Positions 17,168 through 25,977 of a stretch of 64,000 bases of DNA are shown one piece after another. Both the position numbers and the translations under genes were made by a program. Position 1 is the first letter of the stretch; each line of letters starts with the position of its first letter. The notes under the pieces were generated by a model, which was given only the letters and a program-made list of their open reading frames with translations, did not search any database and had not been told where the DNA came from. The DNA comes from Acidobacteria bacterium AB60 (lineage in GTDB: Bacteria; Acidobacteriota; Terriglobia; Terriglobales; Acidobacteriaceae): contig VANK01000015.1 in NCBI GenBank assembly GCA_008682415.1, forward strand, positions 87,153-151,152. Reading direction: 5' to 3'.

Positions 17168-17188
17168 GCCCTCGGCGAGGCCGAGGGC
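17168..17188 (-). terminator. Transaldolase terminator, bidirectional in appearance
   Basis: A perfect nine-pair stem (GCCCTCGGC and GCCGAGGGC, loop GAG) lies 31 bp beyond the transaldolase stop. On the minus strand it is followed by TTCGTTTTGC; on the plus strand by TTTGG. Confidence 0.75.
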
Positions 17189-17218
17189 TTTGGTGTGGAT
17201 AGCACCGACTTTGAGTGC

Positions 17219-18223
17219 TTATACCGTTGCGGGTTGACGCTGTTCGAGCTTGGCGAGGCGGTCGGCCAGGAGCTTTTCAAGTTTGGCGAGGGCGTCGGAG
17301 AAGCCTTCGATGCCCTCCTTGAGCTTGTCGTGGGCCATGCGGTCTTCGGCGTGCATCTTCTCGAACGTGGCTTCGTCCATGGGGATCTTTTCGATATTCA
17401 TGGACTTGGCTTTTTCAGGATCGAGCTTGCGGGGCAGGTCGCCCTGGGTGGTGTCGAGCTCCTTGAGAAGCTGCGGGGAGATGGTGAGTAGGTCGGAGCC
17501 GGCCAGTTCCTGGATCTCGCCGATGTTGCGGAAGCTGGCGCCCATGACCTGGGTCTTGTAGCCGAACTTTTTGTAGTAGTTGTAGATGCGGGTGACGGAC
17601 TGGACGCCGGGGTCGTCGGCTCCCTGGTAGTCCTTGCCGGTGTCTTTCTTGTACCAGTCGAGGATACGGCCGACGAAGGGGGAGATCAGTGTCACGCCGG
17701 CTTCAGCGCAGGCGATGGCCTGGTGCATGCCGAAGAGGAGGGTGAGGTTGCAGTGGATACCTTCCTTTTCGAGGACCTCGGCGGCGCGGATGCCCTCCCA
17801 GGTGGAGGCGATCTTGATGAGGATGTGCTTGCCGTAGTCGACGCCGGCCTCTTTGTACTGCTGGATGATGGCGCGGGCCTGCTCAATGGTCTTGTCCCGG
17901 TCGAAGGAGAGGCGGGCGTCGACCTCGGTGGAGACGCGGCCAGGGACGATTTCGAGGATGCGCTTGCCGAAGGCGACGGCGAGACGCTGGAAGGCGAGAT
18001 TGGCCACGTCTTTGTCGGAGGCGCCTTCGCCGAGCTCGTTGCGGGCCTGCTTCAGGACCTCGTCAACAATCTCCTGGTATTGGGGCATCTGGGCGGCGGT
18101 GGTGATGAGGGAGGGATTGGTGGTGGCGTCCGTGGGGCGGAATTTTTCCATCGCCTCAAAATCGCCGGTGTCGGCGACCACGGTGGTGTACTTGCGGAGC
18201 TGCTCCAGTAAATTCTGCGGCAT
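17219..18223 (-). CDS. tal: Transaldolase (TalB type)
   Basis: A 334-residue cytosolic enzyme of the non-oxidative pentose phosphate pathway. It transfers a dihydroxyacetone unit from sedoheptulose-7-phosphate to glyceraldehyde-3-phosphate. The length and the segments TDATTNPSLI near the start and HILIKIASTWEGIRAAE match the long TalB class. The Schiff-base lysine is Lys137 in LIKIAS. The start is supported by AGGAGG six bases upstream. The gene is monocistronic, with a terminator hairpin about 30 bp after its stop. Confidence 0.96.
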   Translation of the reverse strand: MPQNLLEQLRKYTTVVADTGDFEAMEKFRPTDATTNPSLITTAAQMPQYQEIVDEVLKQARNELGEGASDKDVANLAFQRLAVAFGKRILEIVPGRVSTEVDARLSFDRDKTIEQARAIIQQYKEAGVDYGKHILIKIASTWEGIRAAEVLEKEGIHCNLTLLFGMHQAIACAEAGVTLISPFVGRILDWYKKDTGKDYQGADDPGVQSVTRIYNYYKKFGYKTQVMGASFRNIGEIQELAGSDLLTISPQLLKELDTTQGDLPRKLDPEKAKSMNIEKIPMDEATFEKMHAEDRMAHDKLKEGIEGFSDALAKLEKLLADRLAKLEQRQPATV

Positions 18224-18396
18224 GATTCCTCCTAGGGGAAGGGGTGTGCGCCGTCCTCAGTGTACGCCCCTTTGGATGCCGGAGCGGGGCGGGGGTTGCG
18301 GGGAGCGGGAATGCCTGACGGAGAGCAAGCAAGCGTACCTTTGCGGTCTACCCTGATTGCCTTGATCTGCAACTCGGGAGGTGAAAGACTGAAGTT

Positions 18397-19101
18397 ATGT
18401 TGCGCGACGTGGGCACGGCAACGGCGATCATCTCCCTGCTGGTTCTGGGAATCTGCGCGTGGATCGCGGTGGTGGACGTGCGGCGGTGGCAGCAGAAGAT
18501 GCCGGTGCGCGCGGGCCTGAAGCGCATGTTCCTGTGGGCCGGGGCGGCGGTGTTTGTGTTCTGGATGGCGCAGGCGTGGTCGAACGCGTCGAGCGTACCG
18601 CATGCGACGACGACCGGGCCGGTGATCAGCGTGCAGAAGGCGCTGTACCACGGCGATCGCGAAGGGATGATCGCGTGCGTGCAGGATTGCAAGTCGGTGT
18701 TGCTGAACTTCGATCCGGAGGCAACGCAGGCGGTGCGGGAGTGGCCGCCGGGGACGCCGCTGAAGATCGGGTTCCTGGACGAGCGCAAGGAAGTGTATCC
18801 CAACGTGTTTGGGTTCGAAGTGGTGGACGTATGGGATGCGTCAGGCAACGCGGAGTACTACCACTTCGACACGCGCTATCACCCGGTGCGGCTGATTGTA
18901 ATGGGGATGGATGCGCTGATCCTGATCCTGTGCGGGGTGTTGTGCTCGCGACTGGCGGAGGCGGAGCTCGATCCTGAGGAGGCCGCCCTGGCGGCCGCCG
19001 AGGCCGAGCCGCAGCCGGCACAGCCCACGGCGTATCGCCGTCGGGAGCGGCCGGTGCTGAATTATGCGACGGCGCGCGACGGGGCGGAACCGGCGGATTG
19101 A
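18397..19101 (+). CDS. Membrane protein of unknown function with extracytoplasmic domain
   Basis: A 234-residue protein with hydrophobic helices at about 8-28, 45-60 and 167-187. The region between the second and third helices is polar and strand-rich, with FLDERKEVYPNVFGFEVVDVW, and probably faces the periplasm. The last 45 residues are acidic, then Arg-rich. I recognise no family. GGAGGTGA lies about 11 bases before the ATG. It stands alone between the divergent transaldolase gene and the MerR gene. Confidence 0.65.
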   Translation: MLRDVGTATAIISLLVLGICAWIAVVDVRRWQQKMPVRAGLKRMFLWAGAAVFVFWMAQAWSNASSVPHATTTGPVISVQKALYHGDREGMIACVQDCKSVLLNFDPEATQAVREWPPGTPLKIGFLDERKEVYPNVFGFEVVDVWDASGNAEYYHFDTRYHPVRLIVMGMDALILILCGVLCSRLAEAELDPEEAALAAAEAEPQPAQPTAYRRRERPVLNYATARDGAEPAD

Positions 19102-19251
19102 GAGTGAGGCTGCGGGGCTAGCGGAGTTCGCCGCGCTGCGTGCTGGCGGCGCCAGGTTCGTGGCTGACAGACTTCGCACCCGCTCTCGGGACAAAGACTA
19201 ATACACCGCGAGGGTAGGCGCCCGGCGCATTCCGGGATTTTCAGGGAACTC

Positions 19252-19282
19252 TTGACCCTGACGCAACGTCAGCTCCCATACT
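19252..19282 (+). promoter_or_regulatory. MerR-type promoter with 19-bp spacer and central dyad
   Basis: A -35 TTGACC and a -10 CATACT are separated by exactly 19 bp. The spacer opens with the inverted repeat CTGACG-CAA-CGTCAG. An over-long spacer with a dyad between the two hexamers is the hallmark of promoters untwisted by MerR-family activators. It lies 25 bp upstream of the MerR/TipA-like gene, which suggests autoregulation. Confidence 0.8.
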
Positions 19283-19306
19283 GGCCGCAGTAGAGGTGGC
19301 TGCGTC

Positions 19307-20089
19307 ATGTTCCGCATCCAGCAGTTCGCGAAGCTCGCGAACGTCACGGTTCGCACTCTGCATCACTACGATCGTCTTGGCCTGCTCACTCCCACGCTCC
19401 GCTCGGCGCGCGGGTACCGGCTATACCGGATGGAGGATCTCGCCCAACTGGAGCGCATTCTTGTGCTGCGGTACCTGGGAGTTCCCCTGAAGGAGATTGC
19501 GGGCCTGCTGGCCACCGGCGAAGGGGACTCGAGGCAGGCGTTTGAGGCGAACCACGGGCTGGCCGACACTCTGGCCCGACAGGCGAAGGTATTGCGCGAG
19601 CGCCGCGATGGAATCGATCGCGTGCTGAACGCGATTGCCACGGCCCAGCGACAGCTGGAGACAGCCGCGGAACCCGACTGGTCCCTCTACAAATCCATTC
19701 TCAGGGAGATTCACATGCAGGAGAACGAGAACTGGTCGGCGAAGTACTTTTCGCCCGAGGCGAAGAAGGCGATCGAGGAGCGCAAGCATCTGTGGTCGCC
19801 GGAAATGCAGGAGAAGGTGACAGCGGACTGGAAGCAGATGTATGCGGACGTGGAGAGCGCGATCGGAAGAGGTGTGGATCCCAAGAGCGAGGAGGGCCAG
19901 GCGCTGGCGGCACGCTGGGTAAAGCTGGTGGAGGGATTCACGGGCGGGAATGCCGAGGTGGTTGCGGGGCTGCGGAGGCTGTACGCGGACCAGGCGAACT
20001 GGCCAGCTACCGTGGATCCTCAGGTGAAGAGCAACGCGCCCCGGCCGGAGCTGACGGCTTTTATCAGCGCGGCGCGGGGGAGTTGCTGA
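19307..20089 (+). CDS. MerR family regulator with TipAS-like effector domain
   Basis: A 260-residue transcription activator. Residues 1-70 form the winged-helix MerR domain (FRIQQFAKLANVTVRTLHHYDRLGLL, RSARGYRLYRMEDL). A long helix for dimerisation follows (residues 80-115). The C-terminal half (SAKYFSPEAKKAIEER, then GGNAEVVAGLRRLYADQ) resembles TipAS, the all-helical antibiotic- or multidrug-binding domain of TipA. It therefore probably senses a small lipophilic or peptide compound and remodels promoters with 19-bp spacers. One such promoter lies directly upstream. No resistance gene is adjacent on the same strand, so its regulon is unknown. Confidence 0.92.
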   Translation: MFRIQQFAKLANVTVRTLHHYDRLGLLTPTLRSARGYRLYRMEDLAQLERILVLRYLGVPLKEIAGLLATGEGDSRQAFEANHGLADTLARQAKVLRERRDGIDRVLNAIATAQRQLETAAEPDWSLYKSILREIHMQENENWSAKYFSPEAKKAIEERKHLWSPEMQEKVTADWKQMYADVESAIGRGVDPKSEEGQALAARWVKLVEGFTGGNAEVVAGLRRLYADQANWPATVDPQVKSNAPRPELTAFISAARGSC

Positions 20090-20144
20090 GGGCAAGGGGG
20101 ATCCCTGGTCTCAAAGTCGGGACCAGGGGCACCCGCGGATTTGG

Positions 20145-20981
20145 CTACTCGGGCTGGAAGGTGTTGGAGAGCTGACCCAGGCCGGGAATCGAGATGTCAA
20201 CGCGATCGCCGGGGGAGAGCGGGCCTACGCCGGCGGGGGTCCCGGTGAGGATGAGGTCGCCGGGCTCGAGAGTGATGGCGGCGGTGAGATAGGCGAGCAG
20301 TTGGGGGATGGTGAAGAGGAAGTCGTTGGTGGAGCCGTGCTGGCGGAGGTCGCCGTTGACGCGGGTTTCGAGGGTGAGGCCGGCGGCGGGATCGACTTCA
20401 TCGCTGACGAAGGGGCCGATGGGGCAGAAGGTGTCCCAGCCTTTGGCGCGGGTCCACTGGCCTTCCTTCTTCTGGAGATCCCGAGCGGTGACGTCGTTGG
20501 CTAGGGTGTAGCCGCGGATGAAGCTGCGCCACTCGGCTTCGGGAGAGAGGCGGCTGGCACGACGCCCGATGACGAACGCGAGCTCGCCCTCGAAGTCGAC
20601 GCGCTGGGAGGCGGCGGGCATGCGCACGATGCCGCCGGGGGATATCAACGAGGAGGGCGGCTTGAAGAAGAGCAGAGGCTCGGCGGGAACTTCGTTGCCC
20701 AGCTCCTTGGCGTGGTCGCGGTAGTTGCGGCCGACGCAGATGATCTTGGAGGGGGTGACGGGGGCGAGGAGGCAGGCGTCCTCAAGGGGGATAGGCTCGA
20801 AGCGGCCGGCGCTGTAGTCGGAGACGACTTCGGCGACGGCGTCGCGACGGGCGGCTGCGACGCGCACGACGAGGTCTTCTTCGGGGGCGGGGATCAGTGC
20901 GGCGATCCAGAGCTTGCCGTCGCGGTCTTCGACGGAGCCGTAGCGCACTTCGCCGTTCCATAAAAAGCGGCAGTATTTCAT
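20145..20981 (-). CDS. Fumarylacetoacetate hydrolase-family protein
   Basis: A 278-residue enzyme with an N-terminal strand region of about 65 residues, followed by the FAH fold. The metal site is visible as DFEGELAFVIG (acidic ligands) and DVTARDLQ. The core segment IICVGRNYRDHAKE and LILTGTPAGVGPL at the end match the group that includes 2-keto-3-deoxy-sugar-acid and acylpyruvate hydrolases or dehydratases. It should cleave or dehydrate a 2,4-diketo acid; the exact substrate cannot be assigned. The gene is convergent with the MerR gene and is monocistronic. Confidence 0.9.
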   Translation of the reverse strand: MKYCRFLWNGEVRYGSVEDRDGKLWIAALIPAPEEDLVVRVAAARRDAVAEVVSDYSAGRFEPIPLEDACLLAPVTPSKIICVGRNYRDHAKELGNEVPAEPLLFFKPPSSLISPGGIVRMPAASQRVDFEGELAFVIGRRASRLSPEAEWRSFIRGYTLANDVTARDLQKKEGQWTRAKGWDTFCPIGPFVSDEVDPAAGLTLETRVNGDLRQHGSTNDFLFTIPQLLAYLTAAITLEPGDLILTGTPAGVGPLSPGDRVDISIPGLGQLSNTFQPE

Positions 20982-21108
20982 GTCTTAGAAGATAGCGCCT
21001 TGAGGGTGGGGGAAGGCGCGGGGCTAAAGCCGCTCATGTGGTGGGCCCTCATTCAGGGGTCGAAAGGCTCCTGCTTCCTCTGTTTCATAGGCCGTGGTTC
21101 AGGGTAGG

Positions 21109-22182
21109 TCAGGAGGTGGGGACGGTCTCTTGTGCCTCGGCGGAGCGGGCGCTCTCATGGCCGGTGCGATCGATGGCGCTGACGGCGTAGTGATAGGTGT
21201 GGCCGGGATGGACGCCGGTGTCGTGGAACGCGGGAGCGGGCATCGGCTGGTCGCCGGAGATGCGCTGCCAGGGCACATCGTTTTCGCGGCGGTAGACGTA
21301 GTAGCCGGCGAGGTCGGCGTCGGCGCCGGGTTCCCAGTTGAGGTCGATGGAGGGGCCGGTGCTGGCCGAGGGCGCAGTGGCTACAGCGGCGAGGCCGGTG
21401 GGCACCGCGGGCGGGAAGACATCCTGCGCGTCCACAAAGATGGCGCTGGAGAGCTGGCCGGGGAGTTCGAGGTCATGACCATCGATCGATACGCGCGCGA
21501 TACGCTGCACCTGGTATTGGTAAGTGTTTCCGAAGGAAATGGACGAATCGAGGGCCTGACCTCTGTCGGCGGGGACGAGGAGGTTCTGGTCCACCGGCTC
21601 GGGAGGCGCGGCAAGCGGGCCTTCCTGTTTGGGCGCGGAATGCGGGGTGAGCAGCTTGCGATGGATGCGCACGGAGGAGCGGTTATCGGCGGCGGCCCAG
21701 CGAAGAACGACGCCGCTCTTGCGCACCTCGGCGGCGAGAGAGTTGACGGGGGCGGGGGCTTCGCCCGCCAGCACCATGGCAGCATTTGAAGGACCGGCAG
21801 AACGGCCGCCGCGGTTTTGAAGCTCCACTGTGTAGGTGAGGGGGCGCGGAGAGTCCGAGGCGAGCGGGGCGGGCAACGTGTCCTCAAAGGAGCCGGCGGA
21901 CCCGGGCGCGAGACTGAGGTGCGCGACGGGGGCGCAGGCACTCTCCTGCTGCTCGCGGCGGCATACCTGCGCGGTCACGTTGGTCTTCATGGGAAGCCTG
22001 TCGGTGTTGCGGGTGGGCATGGTCCAGGTGAGCTTGACGCGATCGCCCGCGCGCATGGCGGAGAGGTCGGCAACCTGGTCGGGGAGATTGAGCGAAGGCG
22101 GCTGGGGGGGGCCGGGGGTTCCGCAGCCCGCGAGGGCGAGAGCCAGCAGAGCCATACCAGCGCTTCGGTGGACCGAGGTCAT
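21109..22182 (-). CDS. Lipoprotein with fibronectin type III domains
   Basis: A 357-residue protein with a lipoprotein signal: hydrophobic MALLALALAGC with lipobox LAGC and acylated Cys20. At least two FN3-like domains follow. The C-terminal one is the clearest (VPTGLAAVAT..., SIDLNWEPGADADLAGYYVYRRE, TYHYAVSAID). It is likely an extracytoplasmic adhesion or scaffold protein. No catalytic domain is visible. I chose the ATG at 22182; an ATG nine codons later also yields a proper lipoprotein signal. It is divergent from the MFS gene 147 bp away. Confidence 0.8.
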   Translation of the reverse strand: MTSVHRSAGMALLALALAGCGTPGPPQPPSLNLPDQVADLSAMRAGDRVKLTWTMPTRNTDRLPMKTNVTAQVCRREQQESACAPVAHLSLAPGSAGSFEDTLPAPLASDSPRPLTYTVELQNRGGRSAGPSNAAMVLAGEAPAPVNSLAAEVRKSGVVLRWAAADNRSSVRIHRKLLTPHSAPKQEGPLAAPPEPVDQNLLVPADRGQALDSSISFGNTYQYQVQRIARVSIDGHDLELPGQLSSAIFVDAQDVFPPAVPTGLAAVATAPSASTGPSIDLNWEPGADADLAGYYVYRRENDVPWQRISGDQPMPAPAFHDTGVHPGHTYHYAVSAIDRTGHESARSAEAQETVPTS

Positions 22183-22329
22183 TGAGTCCAGTGTAGCGAG
22201 TGAAGCAGTGGACAGTGAACAGTGCACGGTGGACAATGCCGTGAGTCGAGCCGGGTGCTGGGCTGTGTACAATTCTTGGGTCTTCAAACTGAAGCTACTC
22301 GCGCGCGTTCTGGAAAGGACTTCCCCATC

Positions 22330-23463
22330 GTGTTGATCTTTGCAGCCATCCTGGGAATTTTTGTGTACGGCATGATTGCGGCCATGCTGGGGACGATCCT
22401 GCCTGACCTGTCGGATCGCTTCAAGCTGACGCCCTCGCAGAACGGGACGATTGCCTTCGCGCAGGCGGTAGGACTGATGATCGCCTCTCTGGGCGTGGGG
22501 CCGCTGCTGGACACGCAAGGCGACAAAGTGGGGATCATCCTGGGGCTGGTGTTCATCGTGGCAGCGCTCATCGGGCTGCCGCGGTCTCGCGGATACGCAA
22601 GTATCGTGCTGCTCCTGTTTCTGCTGGGGCTGGGCGGCGGCATTGTGGTGACGGGCGCCAATGCGCTGGTGAGCGGCGTGAGCGAGGCGCATCGCGGGAC
22701 CGCATTGAACCTGGTGAACCTGTTCTTTGGGCTTGGCGGGCTGGCGACGCCGTTTATCTCCGCGAACCTGTTCAACCGGAACTGGGCGCGGCTGTGCTAC
22801 AGCGTCGCGGTGCTGACGGTGATCGCGATTGGCGTGCAGGCAGTGGCGCCGATGCCTGCGCCGGTGGGAGGCTCGGGATCATTGTTCACGCAGGTGGGGC
22901 CGATTCTAGGGAGGCCGCTGCTATACCTGCTGGGCTTTTTTTTGTTTCTCTACATCTCGTGCGAGGTGGGGGTGTGGAACTGGCTGGTGCGGCACCTGGT
23001 GGCGCAGGGGGTGCCGGAGTCGCGGGCGCTGAATATCCTGTCGCTCGGCTTTGCGCTGGGACTGCTGACAGGGCGGGTGGTGATCTCGCAGGTGCTGCGA
23101 ACGGTGCCGGCGGTGGAGGTGACGCTGGGCGCATCGATTGCGATGGCGATTACCACGTTCCTGATGCTGCGGACGAATAAAGCGGGCACGGCGTGGGTGC
23201 TGGTGTTTATTGCGGGCGTGGCGATGGCGCCGGTGTTTCCCACGACGCTGGCGATCACGGGCTCGGCGTTTCCGCAGATGACGGGAACGGCCATCGGGTT
23301 TGTGATTGCGTGCGGGTGGTGCGGGCTGGCAGTGAGCTCGCGGATCATCGGGGCGATTGCGGGCGGGGATCCGCGGCGGCTGCAGAAGGCGCTGTTGTTG
23401 ATTCCGGCGTCCGCGGTGCTGATGCTGGTGTTGAATGTGGCGATCTGGGGAGCGTTGAAGTAG
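22330..23463 (+). CDS. MFS transporter, FucP/glucose-galactose-permease-like
   Basis: A 377-residue transporter with about twelve hydrophobic helices. It starts at a GTG (VLIFAAILGIFVYGMIAAMLG) ten bases after an AAAGGA; the frame is open earlier but that part is not protein-like. The segment SDRFKLTPSQNGTIAFAQAVGLM followed by DTQGDKVG is the A-motif region of the FucP-type sugar:H+ symporters. The C-terminal half has VFPTTLAITGSAFPQMTGTAIG. The substrate is unknown; sugars are plausible. A GCGAAG-type repeat follows its stop. Confidence 0.85.
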   Translation: MLIFAAILGIFVYGMIAAMLGTILPDLSDRFKLTPSQNGTIAFAQAVGLMIASLGVGPLLDTQGDKVGIILGLVFIVAALIGLPRSRGYASIVLLLFLLGLGGGIVVTGANALVSGVSEAHRGTALNLVNLFFGLGGLATPFISANLFNRNWARLCYSVAVLTVIAIGVQAVAPMPAPVGGSGSLFTQVGPILGRPLLYLLGFFLFLYISCEVGVWNWLVRHLVAQGVPESRALNILSLGFALGLLTGRVVISQVLRTVPAVEVTLGASIAMAITTFLMLRTNKAGTAWVLVFIAGVAMAPVFPTTLAITGSAFPQMTGTAIGFVIACGWCGLAVSSRIIGAIAGGDPRRLQKALLLIPASAVLMLVLNVAIWGALK

Positions 23464-23480
23464 CGCTCCATTTTTGACGC

Positions 23481-23543
23481 GAAGAACAACTGCGGGTTCT
23501 TCGACTCCGCAATTGCTTCGCAACGGCTTCGCTCAGAATGACA
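23481..23543. repeat. Dispersed GTCATTCTGAGCGAAGC repeat copy
   Basis: Read on the minus strand it begins CTGTCATTCTGAGCGAAGC and continues to a CGAAGAACCCGCAGTT end. It is related in its ends and core to the elements at 2133-2250. It lies between the convergent MFS and SIS genes. Confidence 0.5.
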
Positions 23544-23586
23544 GGTTTTGAGACATAGCCGGCGGCGGAATGCGCTGGCTTCCGGT

Positions 23587-24702
23587 TCATACTTCGATGA
23601 CAGCTTTGGAGAGGTTGCGGGGGCGGTCGACGTCGACGCCGTGCTCGAGAGCCATGAAATAGCTAAAGAGCTGCAGCGGGACGACCTCGGCGATGGGGAG
23701 CAAGAACTCGCTGGTGGGCTCGACGAACAGGACGTCGGTGGCCTGGGCGGCCACCTCAGTGTCCCCGATGGTGGCAATCGCGATGACGCGGGCGCCCTGC
23801 TTCTTCATGTCCTGGAGGAGCTGGAGGGTCTTTTCGTAGCGGAGCATGGAGTCTTCGAGGCCGCGGTCGGCGGTGGCGAGGACGACGAGCGGGACTTGCT
23901 CGCTCACCAAGGCGTTGGGACCGTGCTTCAACTCACCGGCGGGGTAGCCTTCGGCGTGGACGTAGGAGGACTCCTTCATCTTGAGCGCGCCTTCGCGGGC
24001 GATGGCGTAGTGGACGCCGCGGCCGAGGTAGAGGAACGTGCTGGCGTCGGCATATTTTTTGGCGAGCGCGGCGGTGGTGGCGCGCCAGGTATCGAGCTGC
24101 CGCGCGATCTGGTCGGGGACGGCGAGGAGTTCGTGGATGTTGCGATCGAGTTCCGCGGCGTCCATGGCGCCGGTCTGCTGGGCGGCGTAGAGGGCGAGCA
24201 GGTAGAGTGCGGTGAGCTGGGCGGTGAAACTCTTGGTGGCGGGGATGGCGACCTCGCGGCCGGCGGCGACGGGCATGGCCGCCGATGCCTCCCGCAGCAT
24301 GGAGCTGCCGGGTACGTTGGCAATGGCGAGGGTGTGTTCGCCGCGATCGCGGGCAAGGCGGAGAGCGGCGAGGGTGTCAGAGGTCTCGCCGGACTGGGAG
24401 ATGACGAGGACGGAGGGATGGCGGGGGTTGGCGGTGGCGCGGCATCCCCACTCGCTGGCGTACTCGACGTCGACGGCGAGGCCGCAAAGATCTTCGAAGA
24501 GGACTTCGGCGGCGAGGCCGGCGTGGCGGCTGGATCCGCTGGCGGCGATGAGGACTTCGCCGCGGGGGTTGAGCCAGTGGGCCATGGGCGCGAAGGCATC
24601 GGACTTGAGGGCGGCACCTGCCAGGTAGAGGTCGAGGGTGCGGCGGATAGCATCGGGCTGCTCGTAAATCTCGCGCAGCATGGCGTGGGGAAAGTCGGTC
24701 AT
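23587..24702 (-). CDS. GlmS-like SIS-domain sugar-phosphate isomerase/deaminase without glutaminase domain
   Basis: A 371-residue protein consisting of two SIS domains only. The first has ASGSSRHAGLAAE and ISQSGETSDTLAAL; the second has LGRGVHYAIAREGALKMKE and the HGP segment. The ending DRPRNLSKAVIEV is the typical GlmS C-terminus. The N-terminal glutamine amidotransferase domain of full-length GlmS (about 240 residues) is absent. Such stand-alone forms act as glucosamine-6-phosphate deaminases (NagB-II) or related isomerases, so amino-sugar catabolism is more likely than synthesis. AGGAG lies six bases before the ATG. No other amino-sugar gene is nearby. Confidence 0.85.
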   Translation of the reverse strand: MTDFPHAMLREIYEQPDAIRRTLDLYLAGAALKSDAFAPMAHWLNPRGEVLIAASGSSRHAGLAAEVLFEDLCGLAVDVEYASEWGCRATANPRHPSVLVISQSGETSDTLAALRLARDRGEHTLAIANVPGSSMLREASAAMPVAAGREVAIPATKSFTAQLTALYLLALYAAQQTGAMDAAELDRNIHELLAVPDQIARQLDTWRATTAALAKKYADASTFLYLGRGVHYAIAREGALKMKESSYVHAEGYPAGELKHGPNALVSEQVPLVVLATADRGLEDSMLRYEKTLQLLQDMKKQGARVIAIATIGDTEVAAQATDVLFVEPTSEFLLPIAEVVPLQLFSYFMALEHGVDVDRPRNLSKAVIEV

Positions 24703-24860
24703 GGGAGCTCCTGAACTGCGGGCGGGGGGAGGCAGGCCGTCCAGAGTGATTGTATAGGCCCGAAACGATCAACAATCCCAACGCCGGGAGTCGGAGCGGG
24801 CGCGGCACGAGTCAACGAGCATTCATGCGGAAAGCGGAAGCCGGGCGATATGCTGAAGCC

Positions 24861-25964
24861 ATGTTGAGAAGCGGGATCGTATCCGGGGTGTTCGCCGGAG
24901 TGGTGTTGTGGGGCGCGGCGTCGGCGCAGGTTTCCGCGCAGAACAACGACGGAACGTGGACGTTTGCGGTATCTGGGGACAGCCGCAACTGCGGAGATTT
25001 CGTGATGCCGGCGATCGCCGAGAAGGTGAAGGCGGAGGGGGACGCGTTCTACTGGCACCTGGGGGATTTCCGGTGGATGTCGCAGCCGGACCAGGATCTG
25101 CTGGCGATGATGCCGGGGGGTATTCCCCTTTCAAAGCACGATTACCAGGAGCGGGCCTGGGACGATTTTCTGACGCACCAGATGGCGTCGTTCGCGAAGC
25201 TGAACGTGCCAGTGTTTCTGGGGCGCGGGAATCACGAGACGGTGCCGAATATGACGCGCGAGGGGTACATCGCGAAGTTCTCGTCGTTTCTGGACATGCC
25301 GAAGATCGCCGAGCAGCGGAAGGCCGAGGGCTCCGATGGAGCGCCCCTGGGACCCTGGTACGACTGGGTGGAAAGGGGCGTGGACTTCATCACGATGGAC
25401 AATTCCACGCATGACGAGTTCAGCGAGGCGCAGCTGCACTGGCTGCGGGCCGTGCTGGACCGGGACCTGGCGCCGAACTCAGAGGTGCACACGATCGTAA
25501 TGGGAGCGCACGAGGCTCTGCCGCACTCGACCGGCTCGGAGCACGCGATGGACGACTGGGAGCAGGGGGTGCGGTCGGGCGAGCTGGTCTACACGTGGTT
25601 CTACGACGCGCAGGCGGCGGGCAAGCACGTGTACCTGATCGCGAGCCACTCCCATTATTTTTCACCGGACATCTACGACACGTCGTACTGGAAGCAGCGC
25701 ACCAAGAACGTGGTTCCGGGCTTGATTGTGGGGACGTCGGGGGCACACCGGTACCAGCTTCCAAAAACCGCCAAAAAGGGTGCCAAGACGATGGTGTACG
25801 GGTTTGCCCAGGGCACGGTACATCCGGACGGATCGATCGACTTCGCGTTTCACGAGCTGAGCGAGGACGACCTGATGAAGGCCAAGTGGCCGAATGCGCC
25901 GGCCGAGGCGGTGCACGAGTGCTTCGTGCACAACGGCGACGCGGGTGGAGATAGGAAGGACTAG
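24861..25964 (+). CDS. Secreted calcineurin-like metallophosphoesterase
   Basis: A 367-residue secreted protein with a signal peptide (MLRSGIVSGVFAGVVLWGAASAQVSAQ). The metallophosphoesterase motifs follow in order: GDSR near residue 40, HLGDF near 65, GRGNHE near 120, GAHE near 215 and SHSHYF near 260. These supply the dinuclear metal site. It probably hydrolyses phosphomonoesters or diesters in the periplasm; the substrate is unknown. I chose the ATG at 24861 because it starts the signal peptide; no strong ribosome site is visible, and another ATG lies twelve codons upstream. It is divergent from the SIS gene and convergent with the next gene. Confidence 0.87.
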   Translation: MLRSGIVSGVFAGVVLWGAASAQVSAQNNDGTWTFAVSGDSRNCGDFVMPAIAEKVKAEGDAFYWHLGDFRWMSQPDQDLLAMMPGGIPLSKHDYQERAWDDFLTHQMASFAKLNVPVFLGRGNHETVPNMTREGYIAKFSSFLDMPKIAEQRKAEGSDGAPLGPWYDWVERGVDFITMDNSTHDEFSEAQLHWLRAVLDRDLAPNSEVHTIVMGAHEALPHSTGSEHAMDDWEQGVRSGELVYTWFYDAQAAGKHVYLIASHSHYFSPDIYDTSYWKQRTKNVVPGLIVGTSGAHRYQLPKTAKKGAKTMVYGFAQGTVHPDGSIDFAFHELSEDDLMKAKWPNAPAEAVHECFVHNGDAGGDRKD

Positions 25965-25977
25965 CACCTTTTCCTGA

